From NCBI GenBank assembly GCA_028023455.1, contig JAQFVV010000229.1, positions 864,501-928,500 on the forward strand: a stretch of DNA of 64,000 bases. The letters are read 5' to 3'. The notes below the pieces were generated by a model. That model saw only the letters and a list, made by a program, of their open reading frames with translations, ran no database searches and had not been told where the DNA came from. Shown one piece after another: positions 1-13,690 of the stretch. Both the position numbers and the translations under genes were made by a program. The DNA comes from Epiperipatus broadwayi. Taxonomy: Eukaryota; Onychophora; Udeonychophora; Euonychophora; Peripatidae. Position 1 is the first letter of the stretch. The number at the start of each line of letters is the position of its first letter.

Positions 1-2027
1 TAATATTTATATTTGAATCTTTTCTTAATTAAATAATATATTATAATCCTTTTGATCAGTTTATTTATGTTACAATGAAGATTTGACATTTTGCTATAAT
101 TTTAAATTTGGATCTTATTGATCTTTTAATTATGTTACAATGGATCAATGATCATCTTTTATTAATGTTACTATATATATATATATATAATAAAACAGAT
201 ATATATATATATAATCGCACAGATGGAAAAATATTTTTAAAAAACTTTATTAAAAAGTATTTTAAAACTAAATTTTAAGATTTAACGATAAAAATATATC
301 TTTAAGACTGTACAAAATTTAATTTCTATTGTGTAAAAAGGCTAAAAATGGAAATATTATTTTTAATTAGTCTTAAGTAAATTAACTCTTGGGCATCTCA
401 AAATTTATAATTAAAGGACAGATAAAAGATAAAAACAATAAGAACAGAATAGCCAATAAAGAAATCCCTCAGAAAATGGCCCACAATGAAAGAATCATAT
501 TCTGTCAATCCACAATTTTAATATAAAAAGGAAAATATTGGAAATAATAATTAGATGTGTGCTATATGTGTTAAGTCCAGGAGAGTTGAAGGAGAAGGGA
601 TTGAAAAGATGCACTTTCAATCCCTTCAGTTTTTTCAAAAAAAGAAATGAAATATCATTTTTCTATATTGTGGACCCCAAAGACATCAGGGTCCTGCAAT
701 AAAACCCTGCAAAAAACTATACCAGATACAGTAAAAGAACTCCGGATAAATACCAACAGATTGACTAACATCATACCGCTCTCCCCAAGACTTCATCAGA
801 ATTAGAAACAAAAAGATCCAAATTACAAGCAACTAAAAAGTATAGACTTTCTCTTTTAAAACCATAAGAACTTTATGTAACTAATGAACTTTAACTATAA
901 AACTTTTCCAGTATTTAAATAGAAATATAAATTCCTATCTGATCAAACCAATTCATTTATCATATGTAGTTTTAAAATCATTTCCATTAATTTATTTTTT
1001 TTGTTCTTTTAAGTGTTTATTATGATTTTTTTCCTGTTAACCTAAACTTTTAATAAATGTTATATTTAAGTTGGGTGTGAATGGCTGCATAGATCATAAA
1101 GTTATGTTAGTTTAACTAAAGGGAGGATTGATCTTAGGTTATTTGTTTTGCAGTTAAATTGGGTTAATGGGTTGGATGTATCAGTATAATTAATAAATGT
1201 AGCATGAAGATCCGCTACATGCAGGATCACATTATATGCTGCACTTGGGCAAAATAAGCCTATTTCTTATTGACCATTGGAGTCAGATGATATTCCCTTC
1301 TCCTTGGATCACTTCTTTAGCCTATGGAATGGGATCAAAAGTCAGCAAAAAAGGACTGCAATCTCTTCCTATGGAGTTTTTTTTTTTGTATTGTTCTTCT
1401 CACCAGACAGACCTACCATTTCTGTACTGGATGAGAAACAATTTCTTCTATAACCATGCTGTTCAGATGTACATTTCTGACAGTACAGTATTGTGCTGTC
1501 ATATTCATGTTGCACTGAATACATCGATATATCCGACTGATTGGCATTAGTTTGACTGTGAACTTTTGGCCTAGGGTTAAATAAGGAATATAGAATATTT
1601 TCTTTTTCAAATGCAATCTATGTAGTTTATCCATACTTGACATTCTAATAAAATATTAATTAATTCATCTGTGCAAACTTATAAAATAAAAATTAAAAAT
1701 GTAAATTAAATCAAATGCTAAAGTAGACATTATACTAAAGTAAATGATTCTAAATTTTATATATGTGCAAAATAAATGTTTCTGTGTATTGTTAATCTAG
1801 CAGTGGGTTATTCTTATTTTTTATTATCTTTCTTTCTTTATCATAAAATATATATTATCTCTGCTGCTCCATGAGCTAGTGACTGAGGCATTTCAGTCAT
1901 ATTTACTTAAAAATTGGATCTTAACAGTAAGTATCTGCTTACTATATAAATTTTCCAGGTTTGAATGGCTTGATGGCACCCTTGTATGGCAGATATGGTA
2001 AGGTTCCATTACACCCTGACCATTATA
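1..2027. other. A+T-rich non-coding stretch, probably intron of the cyclase gene
   Basis: No exon with cyclase similarity and no transposon domain was recognised on either strand. Short (AT)n runs lie near 170-215. The open frames at 1236-1550 (+) and 1413-1643 (-) overlap each other, are short, and match no family I know. The cyclase exon that should precede the one at 2898 (carrying the SDIVGFT-type metal site) was not seen here, so this is most simply the 3' part of a long upstream intron. Confidence 0.5.
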
Positions 2028-2200
2028 ATATATTAGATAGATAGGTAGATAGGTAGGTAGGTAGGTAGGTAGGTAGGTAGGTAGGGTAGGTAGGTAGGTA
2101 AGTAGGTAAGAAGGTAAGTAGGTAGGTAGGTAGATAGGTAAGGTATGTAGGGAGGGAGGGAGGCAGGCAGGTAGATAGGTAGGTAATAGATAGATTACTA
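2028..2200. repeat. Imperfect (TAGG)n / (GGTA)n microsatellite
   Basis: About 170 bp of TAGG/GGTA tetramers, with GATA units at both ends and interruptions such as GGGAGGGAGGCAGGCAGG. It is purine-rich on the + strand and lies in the intron 0.7 kb before a cyclase exon. It will be length-polymorphic; no function is visible. Confidence 0.95.
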
Positions 2201-2897
2201 AACTTTAAATTAATGTTGAAGTCTAAAAATTGCTAAGATTCGTAGAAAAATTATGAAAATGTTTATAAGATTTCTTCAGATTATTAAGAGCAGCATTACC
2301 TAAAACACTCACTGCAACAGTAAGCCTTTATAACTTTTAGAATATGAAAGATGTTACTTCATATGAATGTAATTGTTAATGTTGTATTTTTATATTGTAT
2401 TATTTCCATCATCTGATATGTGTGTTGAATGTCTTTAGAAAAGTTTAATTTTATTTAAATATTCCAAATACTTTCAACTGTTAGTAATATCACAGCAAAC
2501 AGGGGAAAACACTCATTTTAATGTGTTTAAATAAATATTGTAATAAAACAACAGTTATTAAACCCATTTTTAATGATAAATAAGATGTCTTATATAATAC
2601 ATTTAGCTCAACCCTATTTGTTTTAATATATGTAAAAAATAAGGGCTAAACGTCAATTTAATGGTTTATTCACAAAATATTTAAAATTTATAGCATTTAT
2701 TAAAGTCTTTACCAAGCAATGTAAAAATTGATGAGTTTATTTATCAAATATTTATTACAAATATTCTTATTTATGCATAAATAAAAAATTTCATGAATAA
2801 CGTTTATGCATAAATTTTATTTTTTTATACAAATATATTTTGTTTTTCGTTTTCTACATATATTTCAAAAAATTGAATATATGTATATATGCATTAG
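2201..2897. other. A+T-rich intron ending in a splice acceptor
   Basis: No repeats or frames of note. The stretch ends in a 3' splice site, GCATTAG, just before the first cyclase exon in the window. The polypyrimidine tract is weak and the upstream sequence is AT-alternating. Confidence 0.5.
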
Positions 2898-3141
2898 GTT
2901 GTTTCTCTACTAAATGATCTGTATACTTGTTTTGATGCTATTATTGACAATTATGATGTATATAAAGTGGAGACAGTAGGAGATGCTTACATGGTAGTTT
3001 CTGGGTTACCTATTCCAAATGGTATCAACCATGCTAAAGAAATAGCTTTGATGTCATTAGATTTATTATCAGCAGTAAAAAAATTGCCAATTCGTCACAA
3101 ACCAGAACGGAAATTAAAACTTAGGATTGGAATTCATTCTG
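2898..3141 (+). CDS. Membrane guanylate cyclase, catalytic-domain exon (partial gene, NPR/GC-A type)
   Basis: This 244-bp exon encodes 81 residues plus one base of the next codon. It contains [20 protein letters not shown], then [18 protein letters not shown], then a segment ending RIGIHSG. These match the class III nucleotide cyclase core of receptor guanylate cyclases, closest to natriuretic peptide receptors. The Glu of KVETVGDAY corresponds to the guanine-selecting residue of guanylate (not adenylate) cyclases. The family makes cGMP from GTP on the cytoplasmic side of a single-pass receptor. The exon is flanked by AG at 2896-2897 and a consensus GTAAGT donor at 3142; splicing phase 1 matches the next exon. 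The domain's earlier exons (kinase-homology region, dimerisation coiled coil, first metal aspartate) are not in the window. A GTG-start reading from 2967 is only an internal part of this exon. Confidence 0.95.
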
Positions 3142-4235
3142 GTAAGTAAATTGTATTTTTTTAACATATATTTTTTTTTTAAATTTTTTTTTATTAAATA
3201 TATATATATATGTAACTATTAGAAATCAGTCAACACTTAGACAATCCCAATATAGATAACAATCAACAATCTCAAACCATTGCTATGACAACCTCCTTTT
3301 AACAATAACCGTGGAATATGTATGTTTATATGTATAAAAATTTATTTTATAAAGATATATCTTTATATACATATATACACATCTGATTTGGACTCAAACT
3401 GTTAATACAGTTACTATTAATAATCAGAATAAAATGCAGCATATTCTGCTGTCTCTTACAATAAGGATTGATTCATCAAAAATAAGATGATCTTCACATA
3501 AATATCTTTTTGCAATCTGCCATGCTATTTCTATTAGTCTCTATATGATATAAAACCTTGTTATCATCACTCTCATATATCACTGTCAATAACTATGATA
3601 ACGAAATTGTAATCTGCAATCTTATTTCCATTCGTTAATTGTGTTTTTCTGTCTGAATCCAATATTTTTATGCAAGTAAATATGATTATGTAAAGATCTC
3701 CTTTATATTTAATAGACTTCAAGTCCTAAATTGTAATTCCTTCCACCAATATAATAAATAATTAATCACTATGAAACTGACTTCAAAACTGGGATTCTAT
3801 TTTTAAATTGTTGTTTATTTGGAAGCCCTATATACTATTCTCTACAAATATAAAGAAACATAGATAATATGATATAAAGTAGTCTATCTTGCAATACATC
3901 ATTATATCTGTGGAATTAAGCAATAATAATGCTTGTAATATAACTAATAATTATAATATCAAACAGGAGTTAATGGTAAAAATAATGCTAAATATTTTTA
4001 TTTCTTTCTGGATAAAGATGTAATTAAAAAATTGTTAAGATTTAGTAAATGTGTTTATTCTTAGTCAAACTTATCTATGAGAGAAAGAAAATTCTAAATG
4101 AATAGGATTTTTTGAATAAACAGATCACTGTCAAATAAAATTGCATGAGATTGTATTTACTATGAGGTTTATATACATATATTAGTGTAGTTGAAGTTAT
4201 AGGTCTTGCATATAAAAATCTGCTTAAAAGTGTTT
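3142..4235. other. 5' part of cyclase intron, no gene seen
   Basis: Begins with the GTAAGT donor. It is A+T-rich, with (AT)n and T runs near 3170-3215 and a tetranucleotide-like ATATAC run near 3355-3380. I recognise no transposon domain before the Gypsy LTR that starts at 4236. The intron as a whole is 9,385 bp (3142-12526). Confidence 0.5.
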
Positions 4236-5204
4236 TGTCCAAAATCAAGTGAAACATAAATTAAAGCCAAACAAACACTTTGATTGATTTAAAAAAACAT
4301 TTATCCAATTAATAATATATATAAGCAAGAACTAAAATGTACTATCTATATAGACACTTATGATGACAGTACAAATTAAATATTAACATTAAAATAATTA
4401 CATTTAATTTCTAGAAGGAATTTACAAATAATAAAACAAATTAGGTCATTAATTTACCTTAGAACCATTTTTAAAGCCTCGGAGACAGATCTCTTTGGTT
4501 CCTGCATTAACATGCTATAAATGTAAATGTAAAGCCCTGATTTAGGATGGTCAGTGAAAGTTGGTGTATTTATAGAAATGCACTCTAAACTTAAGTAATT
4601 CACTTAAGTTTTTTAAACTCTTACTGACATGTGAATGTGCGGAGATTCGGAGTTCGACTTTCGATCTAATGATTTCAACATTTTCAGTGCTTTATAATAA
4701 TAGATTTACATTTATAAATACTGTTTGTCTGATTATGGGTGGTTAAAAATGAAATACTGCCTTTCTCCTGTGATAGGTTAAATAGATTTGTACAAATCAA
4801 AATTTGATTATAATATCAGGCACACAATAAACTCAAGCCCTGATTTAGCATAGTCAGTGAAAGTTGGTGTATTTATAGAAATGCACTCTAAACTTGAAGT
4901 GATTCACTTCAGTTTTTTAAACTCTTACTGATGTGAGAGTGCATGGAAATTTATAATATTTAAAGTAATACTGCATTATCTGGAGTTCAATTTCCGATCT
5001 AATGATGACATGCTATAAGTACAATATCTTAGCTTGTCAGAAGGAGAAGAGATAATGCAATAAAAGAACGATAATCCTTGACTTGCTCTTCTATTTGTCT
5101 CTTTAAAATGTTATTTATTTCTTCTTTCTCTGTAATAAATTCAACATGCTGGTATAAAGAAAAGAGTTTTAATTTATTATAATGTTATTGGAAAAGTCAA
5201 TTCA
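4236..5204 (-). repeat. 3' LTR of the Gypsy element
   Basis: On the + strand it starts TGTCCAAAATC and ends GGAAAAGTCAATTCA. Blocks such as the one at 4370-4470 and the one at 5100-5204 align with 9615-9720 and 9855-9978 of the other LTR. An internal piece is duplicated (about 4530-4690 and 4835-5000), which explains why this LTR (969 bp) is longer than its partner (864 bp). Confidence 0.85.
4530..5000. repeat. Internal tandem duplication within the 3' LTR
   Basis: A segment beginning AAGCCCTGATTTAG and running through GTCAGTGAAAGTTGGTGTAT, GCACTCTAAACTT and a TCGATCTAATGAT-like end occurs twice about 305 bp apart. Each copy contains a small hairpin around AATTCACTT. The copies differ at roughly one base in ten. 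The other LTR lacks this segment, so the duplication happened after insertion or the segment was lost there. Confidence 0.8.
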
Positions 5205-5232
5205 GCTAAATAATCCTCCCCCCTTATACACG
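5205..5232 (-). other. Polypurine-tract candidate of the Gypsy element
   Basis: The + strand has a CCTCCCCCC run just inside the 3' LTR, so the element strand is purine-rich (GGGGGGAGG). This is where a plus-strand primer tract is expected. It sits about 10 bases from the LTR edge rather than abutting it, so the exact border is uncertain. Confidence 0.55.
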
Positions 5233-5389
5233 TAACTAGAATTTATATATTATAACTAATTTTTTTTCATTTCAGCTAATACACTTTTAAATAAAATAAT
5301 AAAGTATTTTAAATATTTGAGCAGATTTTTTTGTCTTTGAGGTCTCAGTGATGTATTGATTTCTGCTTCTATATTTTCTTGGAACTTGC

Positions 5390-5790
5390 TATATTATTCT
5401 TTTTGTTGATTGCTACTATCATCATATTCTCTTCTGATTTTCATCATTTTGTTTTTCACTATTTCTTTTTGTTCAAGTTGTTTGGAGTTTCTGGTTTCTG
5501 ACTCATCTTTCTCTGCTTTTGACACTGCAGAATGGCTACTGCTGTCACCGCTAGAAATCAAATTTTCCCAGCTTTTGGAACTTCTATTGCGCATGTGATT
5601 TATATGTTTTTTTAATAAATCACATTATTTTCATTTTTACTGCTAGTATAAATTTTGAAATAAATTTAGTAATTTCCCCTTTCATCCATGTTGTACATAA
5701 ACTATCTTTAATCCATACTTTATTCCCAACATTAAATGTTTAAGCTTTCAACTTTAAAATTCATATATAAATCTCTAGGTAGTGAATAGG
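5390..5790 (-). pseudogene. Gypsy Pol C-terminal tail (remnant)
   Basis: On the element strand, reading beyond the integrase core gives a segment resembling the small SH3-like/GPY-type C-terminal module (a KVW-KD then W-KGEI pattern) followed by HINHMRNRSS, as in the H-V-x-Q-L-R-x-R end of many Gypsy Pol proteins. A 66-residue open frame at 5394-5594 then gives a Ser- and Lys/Glu-rich tail. The open frame on the other strand here is a shadow. Confidence 0.6.
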
Positions 5791-6500
5791 TTAGTTCTAT
5801 CCTTGATTGTCTCTTAATAATTTAGCTAAAGATTTGTGACTAGCTGCTGCTGTGAGAATAGAATTCTGGTGTAATAATATTTGGCAAATTGTTTCTTTTG
5901 TTTTAGCAGAAGTTTCTTTTCTTGGTGCAAGTTTCAATTGATTTACAGCATTTTCTGCCAAACCATTACTTTTTGAATAATATGATGATGAGCAGATATG
6001 CTTTATTTCCCATGCTTCTAAATCTTCTTTGAATTTGTCTGAAATAAAACCCAAGCCATTGTCTATAACAAGTATTTCTGGATAACCATGTTCTAAAAAA
6101 ATTTCATTAAGTTTAACAATAATTTCGTCTGCACCAGTATTTTTATGATGTGATATTCAAGCCAATATGAGTAAGTATTGACAAGTACTAAAAATACATG
6201 ACTCTTAAATGGATAACATGGTCTATATAAGCATGTACCCAAGAATTTTTAGCATGTCAACATGAATTATAGTCTAATGAGCATTTGTTTGACATGTTGA
6301 ACACTTTTGGAAATGACTCAATGTCTTTATTAATTTTAGGCCATCAAATGTAGCTTCTGGTAAGTGCTTTAGCATGTAGTACTCCTGGATATCCAATTAC
6401 TTTACTATGACCTTGGAGAGATGTGACAACTCTATCTCCATTTAATATGCATATTTTTTGCATACAGACAGATTTAAATAAACATTCCAAAATGACAATG
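5791..6500 (-). pseudogene. Gypsy integrase core (remnant)
   Basis: The element-strand reading gives HGYPEILVIDNGLGFIS, then an 85-residue open stretch (5797-6054) with W-x-I-x-H and a YYSKSNGLAENAV motif. These correspond to the second catalytic Asp (DNG) and the glutamate of the D,D-35-E integrase core (the E of NGLAENAV). Upstream parts are broken by frameshifts. It cannot produce an intact enzyme as it stands. Confidence 0.85.
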
Positions 6501-6739
6501 GCAAATTCTGAGATCATTTAATGGGCTACACTTTACCAATCCAATTAATTAATAATTAGTGTGCTGGATGTTGTTAGTCCACTCTTCCACTACTTTACTA
6601 TTCAATCTTCATGAATGTAAGTAGATTATCAATATAACTGATATTCATGTTTACTGCTTTTACATCTGTTCAGTCTGGTATTCCTGCTTTTCATGAAAGC
6701 ACATCATCATATTAAATTAATCTGCCTCTTCTAAAATTA

Positions 6740-7200
6740 TAATCATAAGATGAAAGGAAATTTATTCAACACAGCATATATGGGCTGAGGTGATCTGAGA
6801 TATGTTTTGTTTTCCTTTGCCAATATCTCTAGCAATGCTTTATGATTAGTTATGATTGTAAAATTTCAGCCATGTAAATACTATTGGAATTTCTGAATTC
6901 CAAAAATACATAGCCAAAGCTCTTTATCATGTTGACTATAATTTATTTTTTCATTTGATAACATTCCTGGGGCATATGCTAGGGTCTTTATCCTTTGCAT
7001 GTGGGGTGAATTAATACACCTCCAACTCCAAAATCTGATAGCTATCATAATGCTTTAGCAATTTATGTGATGTTAGTAAAGACTGTATTAATGAAAGCAT
7101 TTCTCTTGAGTGGCTGACCATTTCCATTTCTGATTTTCTTCAGAAAGTTGTACAATGATTTGACCATGTGTGTTTTTCTATTAAAGAGAACTTCAAAGTA
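6740..7200 (-). pseudogene. Gypsy RNase H (remnant)
   Basis: In two frames the element strand reads DFGVGGVLIH, then KTLAYAPGMLSNEKINYS, QHDKELW, and finally a segment around TNHKALLEIL. These match the conserved order of Gypsy RNase H (DAS-G-GAVL, then S-x-L-x-x-E-x-NYSxxxKE, then TDHKPL). Frameshifts separate them and the TDH aspartate is replaced by Asn. Confidence 0.8.
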
Positions 7201-7900
7201 ATTGATAATTCCAAGAAAAGCTTAAAGTTCTTTTATTATTTTAGCCTTGGTGCATTTTTACTGCCCACGTTTATCAGGTGCATCATATGATATGATGTGA
7301 TACACAATTTTAACTTTTTTATATTTCAAATATAGTTATCTGCATTTAGTGTTGCACCAAATTCTTCAAATTTCTTACATACTTTAATTACTCTTTTTCT
7401 GAGTATGTTTTAGGAATCAGCTGTAATCAGTATATCATCCAAATAAGGGATTAATTCCTTTTAAATATTAAGTAATGTATCTATCTTAACCAGAAAAATG
7501 TCCAGTGCTATACTAATCTTAAATAATCCCAAATGTGTAGTAAACATCAACAAGTCAGAGGTCTTTTTATTATCATAGAAATTTGGTAAAATGCAGTATG
7601 AAGATCTAGTTTGGTGAAGTAAGACGATTTCTGTAATAAAGCTAATTATCTTACATTCAGTACAGGATGTGCACTTTTACATAAGTTTTTATTAATTGTC
7701 ATTTGATAAATCTTTGTAAATTCTTACATTACCATCTGCTTTGTTAACTAGCACAACAGAAGTAGCCCATTCTGGATTTTCAGTCAGATTAGTATACCTT
7801 TGGGAATTAAATCGTTAAGTGATTCTTCAATACTTCTTTCTGTGCAAAACACCTTTCTGCTTTGCATATTACTAGAGTTGAGTTTTTTCTAATCTCTAAT
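7200..7900 (-). pseudogene. Gypsy reverse transcriptase (remnant)
   Basis: KLDLHTAFYQI is read from 7612 down to 7580, and the catalytic box YLDDILIT is read at about 7447-7422 (YLDD at 7434-7445). FTTHLGL lies between them. These are RT motifs in the right order and spacing for Ty3/Gypsy. At least one stop and several shifts interrupt the frame. The YxDD catalytic motif itself is intact, though the protein is not. Confidence 0.9.
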
Positions 7901-8199
7901 TGAGCTGGTGTTGTCATTATCCCCCCCAGTTTTGTCCTAAATAGACTTGAAATTTTACTTTGGATTTCTTTTTAAATGTTAATTTTTTTTCATGGCATTT
8001 ATACTTATCCCAAAAGGTTTAAACAATTTCCGGCCTATTAATAGATTTATCTTTCTGAAAACTATGTTCAGTGGTAACATATTATTTTGCATTTAATTTT
8101 ACTTGTATTTTAACAATTCTATTGTTTCCACTTTATTGGCATTTACATCTTTAGCTCTCAAATTAGTTTTTTCAATTTTTTAGAATTATGTCTATTAGC

Positions 8200-8300
8200 G
8201 ACTGCAATTTTTCAATCTTTAAGAGGTATTACTGCCACTCTTGACTCATTGTCAATCTCCATAATAAAACTTTTGCCTTCAATTAGTACTAAGTGTCTAA
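8200..8300 (-). pseudogene. Gypsy aspartic protease (remnant, active site altered)
   Basis: The element strand reads GKSFIMEIDNESRVAVIPLK. Gypsy proteases have MEIDTGS-type active sites followed by a V-x-V-I-P strand. Here the DTG triad reads DNE (codons at 8242-8262), so the catalytic Thr-Gly is lost. The flanking strand keeps family character. Confidence 0.75.
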
Positions 8301-8339
8301 CATGGGTCATTTTGTTGCAATTAAGATATTTGGTTTTAA

Positions 8340-9090
8340 GATTGCCTTTGTGTCTTCTCTTTGTTTTAGGTTTATGCCATACTGCTATTAGATGGTGAAC
8401 AATTACGAGCTCTGTGACCTGGTTACTTTTATTATCATTTACACTCTGCTGATTTTTATTTTATTCTTATGTCCAAAAGTTTTTTGAATGGTGCGATATC
8501 AATGTACAGTTGAGCTAATGTCTAAATATTCTTTGGCCTGATCAAGCACCAAAATGTATTCTTTATATGTTAAGTCTATATCTCAAATAATTGTTTTCTA
8601 GATTTAACTTCGGATATGCCCCAAGACAATTGTACTAAAAGGAACTTTTCCAAAAATTGACTATATGCACTATTCGTTACTAAATATCTGTGAGTCATAT
8701 CATATTTATTAAAACTCTCCTTTTGCCTGATACCGATTTCTTAAGTGTAACCTCATAATATGTTAAGAGAGAAGTGGGCAAAAATATGCAGATAACTTTT
8801 CTATTACTCTCTTGTATGTGAAGCTTTATAATTCTGCCACCAGTTCATGTAAATGATTTGTAATTTCTATTACTTTCAATCCAACGATTCTTAATCATGT
8901 AACTATTTTTATCTGATCTTATTTTACATTGTTTACTAGACAAATATCTTTTTTATGTTTTTTTAAATATAATGACTGATTAACAGCATTCTCAATATCA
9001 ACCTCTCTATCTGCATTTGCATTATTGAGTTCATTCATTATTAATAGTAACTATAAAATTCAAATATTTAATTATACTGAGGTTATAGAC
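8340..9090 (-). pseudogene. Gypsy Gag with zinc-knuckle trace (remnant)
   Basis: Starting near 9042 the element strand opens with MNELNNANADREVDIENA and continues, broken by stops, through a segment with RLHLRNRYQAKGE, typical of the Gypsy capsid R-x-x-F-x-x-R-x-Q-x-x-GE helix. At 8399-8419 it reads GHRARNC, the second half of a CCHC knuckle; the first two cysteines are degraded. This supports the gag-protease order. Confidence 0.65.
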
Positions 9091-9096
9091 ATTTGT

Positions 9097-9108
9097 TGAC
9101 TGTGCCAA
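9097..9108 (-). other. Primer-binding-site candidate
   Basis: On the element strand, TTGGCACAGTCA lies six bases inside the 5' LTR. A TGG start is expected for pairing with a tRNA CCA end. The identical 12-mer occurs at 20451-20462 at the matching place of a second Gypsy remnant, which supports a conserved role. I cannot name the tRNA. Confidence 0.6.
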
Positions 9109-9114
9109 TTTTTT

Positions 9115-9978
9115 TGTCCAAAGCAAGTGGAATATGAATTAAAGACAAACAAACACTAACCTGTTTGCTGTGATATTACTAACAGTTAGTGCATATACTA
9201 ACCTGTTTGCTGTGATATTATTAACATTTGTTTGCTGTGGTATTACTAACAGTTGAATGCATTTGGAATATTTAACTAAAAATTAAAACTTTTCTAAAGA
9301 CATTCAACACACATATTAGATGATGAAAATAGTCCAATATAAAAATACAGCTAAAACACTTTAGTTGATTTAAATAAACATTTATCCATATATATATATA
9401 TGTAATAATATTATGATTCGATGTCTGTATTTTTAAAGCAATATACGTAATTATATAACTGAATATTTGTAAATACAGTAACTTAATAATTAAAAAAATA
9501 TATTTTATCCACTTAGGAGCGCTTTCGATTATCCCAGTAATCTGTTTCAACTAAAGCTTTGAAATGCTAACTTTCCCACAATTCCGTGATCTTAACGTTT
9601 GCTGCTTGCAAACAAGTATAAACAAATTAAATATAAACATTAAAATAATTGCATTTAATTTCCCTGAAGGATTTACAAATAATAAGACTAATTAAGTCAT
9701 TAATTTTCCATAAATTTGTTTTTAAAACCTTCTGAGATGGATCTCTACAGTTCCTGCATTGACTTGCTATAAGTACATTGTAACAGTCCCCAAAACAATT
9801 CTTAGCAATTCAGAAACAGAAGAACGATGCAATAAGAGAGATGGAATTGTTGATCTGTTCTTCTATTTTTCACTTTAAAATGTTATTTATTTTTTTGTTC
9901 TGCATAGTAAAGTCAACATATGTGAGATAAAGAAAAGATTACTCGATTTGTTGTAATATTATTGGAAAAGTTAATTCA
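9115..9978 (-). repeat. 5' LTR of the Gypsy element
   Basis: Partner of 4236-5204. It starts TTTTGTCCAAAGCAAGTG and ends GGAAAAGTTAATTCA on the + strand. It holds three short direct copies of GTTTGCTGTGATATTACTAAC at about 9158, 9200 and 9228, absent from the other LTR. An (AT)n tract lies at about 9390-9402. Confidence 0.85.
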
Positions 9979-11289
9979 ATTATATATCAAAAGGAATTTT
10001 GAAGGAATTCATGGTCGAAACAATGGTGTGTTATGAATCATATTATTATTACAATCAAAATGTAAAAATATTACCTTTGAAAATTTAAAATGACAAAATA
10101 ATTGTTGTATAATCTATACATAGAGAATTTATAATCAGGCCAGCAAATAAAGACATCTGATGATAAGAATAATGAAAGTGAAAATAAAAAAATTATATTT
10201 CTGTAATGATAGAATAATTACAATATTTGAAATAAAAGTATAAATGTCTCATAATTGTTAATGATAAGAGTGTTGAAAAATCATAACAAGTATTTGGAAA
10301 TTATTTGAATAAATTTTTATTTAATTCATGTCTGTATTTTTAAACATTTAATGTTTTAATATGACAAAATAGTTACTTAAAATCAATAATAAATACATTG
10401 GTACGTAAAGCTATGCTAAGCACCATATCAATATATACTACCTCAATTATATGCTCTCCATAAAATATTTTTAAAAAATTAAAATGTTAAAATTTGTAAA
10501 TTTAATAAATATATTTTTTAAAACACAAACAATATAGCAGCAGTCATTTTTTCATTTTATAATAATCTCACTAAATCTAACATAATTTCATTTAGTTTTC
10601 TTCTTAATAATACTTCTGGTTCATTTTATTTTTTTTAAATCTTCTTAACTTGTGTGCTACACTGGGTGCCATCCTTGGGTAAGATTATCATTTCAGTAAT
10701 GGTATAAGATTCAAATTATTTTTGTTATTGGTTCTTTCCATCACTAAATATTGTTCAATGATTCTAATGCTAAACAAAAATGTAGTTTATTACAATCAAT
10801 GTTTAATAAGTTCTCCAAATATGTTGTTTTTCTGGAAAATAAATTTGTTCATCATTCTTCTAGATGAAAATATAGAGATCTTAAATATCTTTATAAAATC
10901 ATAAATCAATATGTTATTTTATTTGATATAATTTCAATTATTATAATTAAATCTTATGAGCATGATACTTGGTCTGGTTGTCTCTGTTATGTTCAAGCAT
11001 ATTGTTCCAATGTCCTTATTTTTTTTCCTTTATTCAAGCTCCCCTCTTTATACAATCAGATTTTTAGTAATATTAAGAATAATAATTTACATTGTAAGCA
11101 ATTTTGCAATTTTCTTAAATGTCACTGTTGATTAATTTAAATTTATTTTCTTTAATTTATACATCTTTTTTATTTGTTATTTCCTTTTATTTTTATGTTA
11201 TATGCATTATGTATATCCTTTTTAGTTTTTTAATGTGCAAACTGTAATTGGTTGTATGCTGTTGGTAAGCACTTAAATAAATAAATTGA
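9979..11289. other. A+T-rich intron, no gene seen
   Basis: No domain or repeat family recognised. The 60-residue frame at 10722 is AT-driven and has no family look. Confidence 0.5.
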
Positions 11290-13192
<1,903 letters not shown>

Positions 13193-13682
13193 AGGGGATT
13201 TGAACACAGACTTTCAAGCTCCCTTCATCTATCCACTATATTTCATACCACTGATACATATGACCACACACGTGAAAAAGATAAATGATCTTCAAAAAAG
13301 CCCTCATTACTTGATCCAGACCATCATCTCCCACACATATATATAATCAGTGCTCAGTTTATATTAAGATAGCAAATCTTCAAACTTCCGTCATCAGATT
13401 TTTAATGGTATGGTTGGCTGAGGAGTTGGGGGATGGAGTAGATTGAAGCCTGTCCATTAAAGTTTGAAGATTTACTATCTTAATATAAACCGAGCACTGA
13501 TTATATATGTGTGTGAAAAAGGATGGTCTGCACCAACTGATGAGTGCTGATTTCACACAAAATACTTATATTGGAGATCATTTATATTTTTCACTTATCT
13601 ATGGTTATATGTATCAGTTCTATAAGGTACAATGGATAGATGAAGGGAATTTGAAAATCTGTGTTCAAATTCCCTATAATTA
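13193..13682. repeat. Foldback element with tRNA T-arm-like ends (copy 1)
   Basis: The left end reads AGGGGATTTGAACACAGAC and the right end is its complement (TGTGTTCAAATTCCCT). The outer arms continue through CTCCCTTCATCTATCCA, CACGTGAAAAAG and ATAAATGATC, in mirror order at about 13193-13295 and 13575-13682. A second inner pair (AATCTTCAAACTT / AAGTTTGAAGATT) lies at about 13375 and 13462. The GTTCAAATTCCC end resembles a pol III B box/T-arm, hinting at a tRNA-derived origin. Relatives lie at 33909-34094 and about 35080-35406. No transposase is encoded. The + strand frame at 13507 is a shadow. Confidence 0.8.
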
Positions 13683-13690
13683 TATTTAAG

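Larger units (their letters stand above)
4236..9978 (-). mobile_element. Ty3/Gypsy LTR retrotransposon, decayed, both LTRs present
   Basis: The element lies antisense inside a cyclase intron. From high to low coordinates it reads: LTR (9115-9978), primer-binding-site candidate (9097-9108), gag, protease, reverse transcriptase, RNase H, integrase, C-terminal tail, purine tract, LTR (4236-5204). This protease-RT-RH-IN order is the Ty3/Gypsy order. All domains are broken by stops and frameshifts. The LTRs share their terminal sequences (TGTCCAAA... to ...AATTCA on the + strand, i.e. TG...CA) but differ by many substitutions and indels, so the insertion is old. The 5-bp flanks (TGTTT and ATTAT) do not match, so no target duplication can be shown. 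Intronic antisense placement is what selection usually tolerates. Confidence 0.9.

Noticed and set aside
1236-1643. Overlapping frames of 104 (+) and 76 (-) residues
   Set aside because: Overlap each other, no domain, no splice-site context that would place them in the cyclase gene.
2967-3149. Short stand-alone 60-residue gene
   Set aside because: It is the internal part of a spliced cyclase exon; the reading runs past the GTAAGT donor into intron.
13507-13689. 60-residue + strand frame
   Set aside because: Lies in a foldback element, whose relatives at 33.9 and 35.1 kb do not keep the frame.
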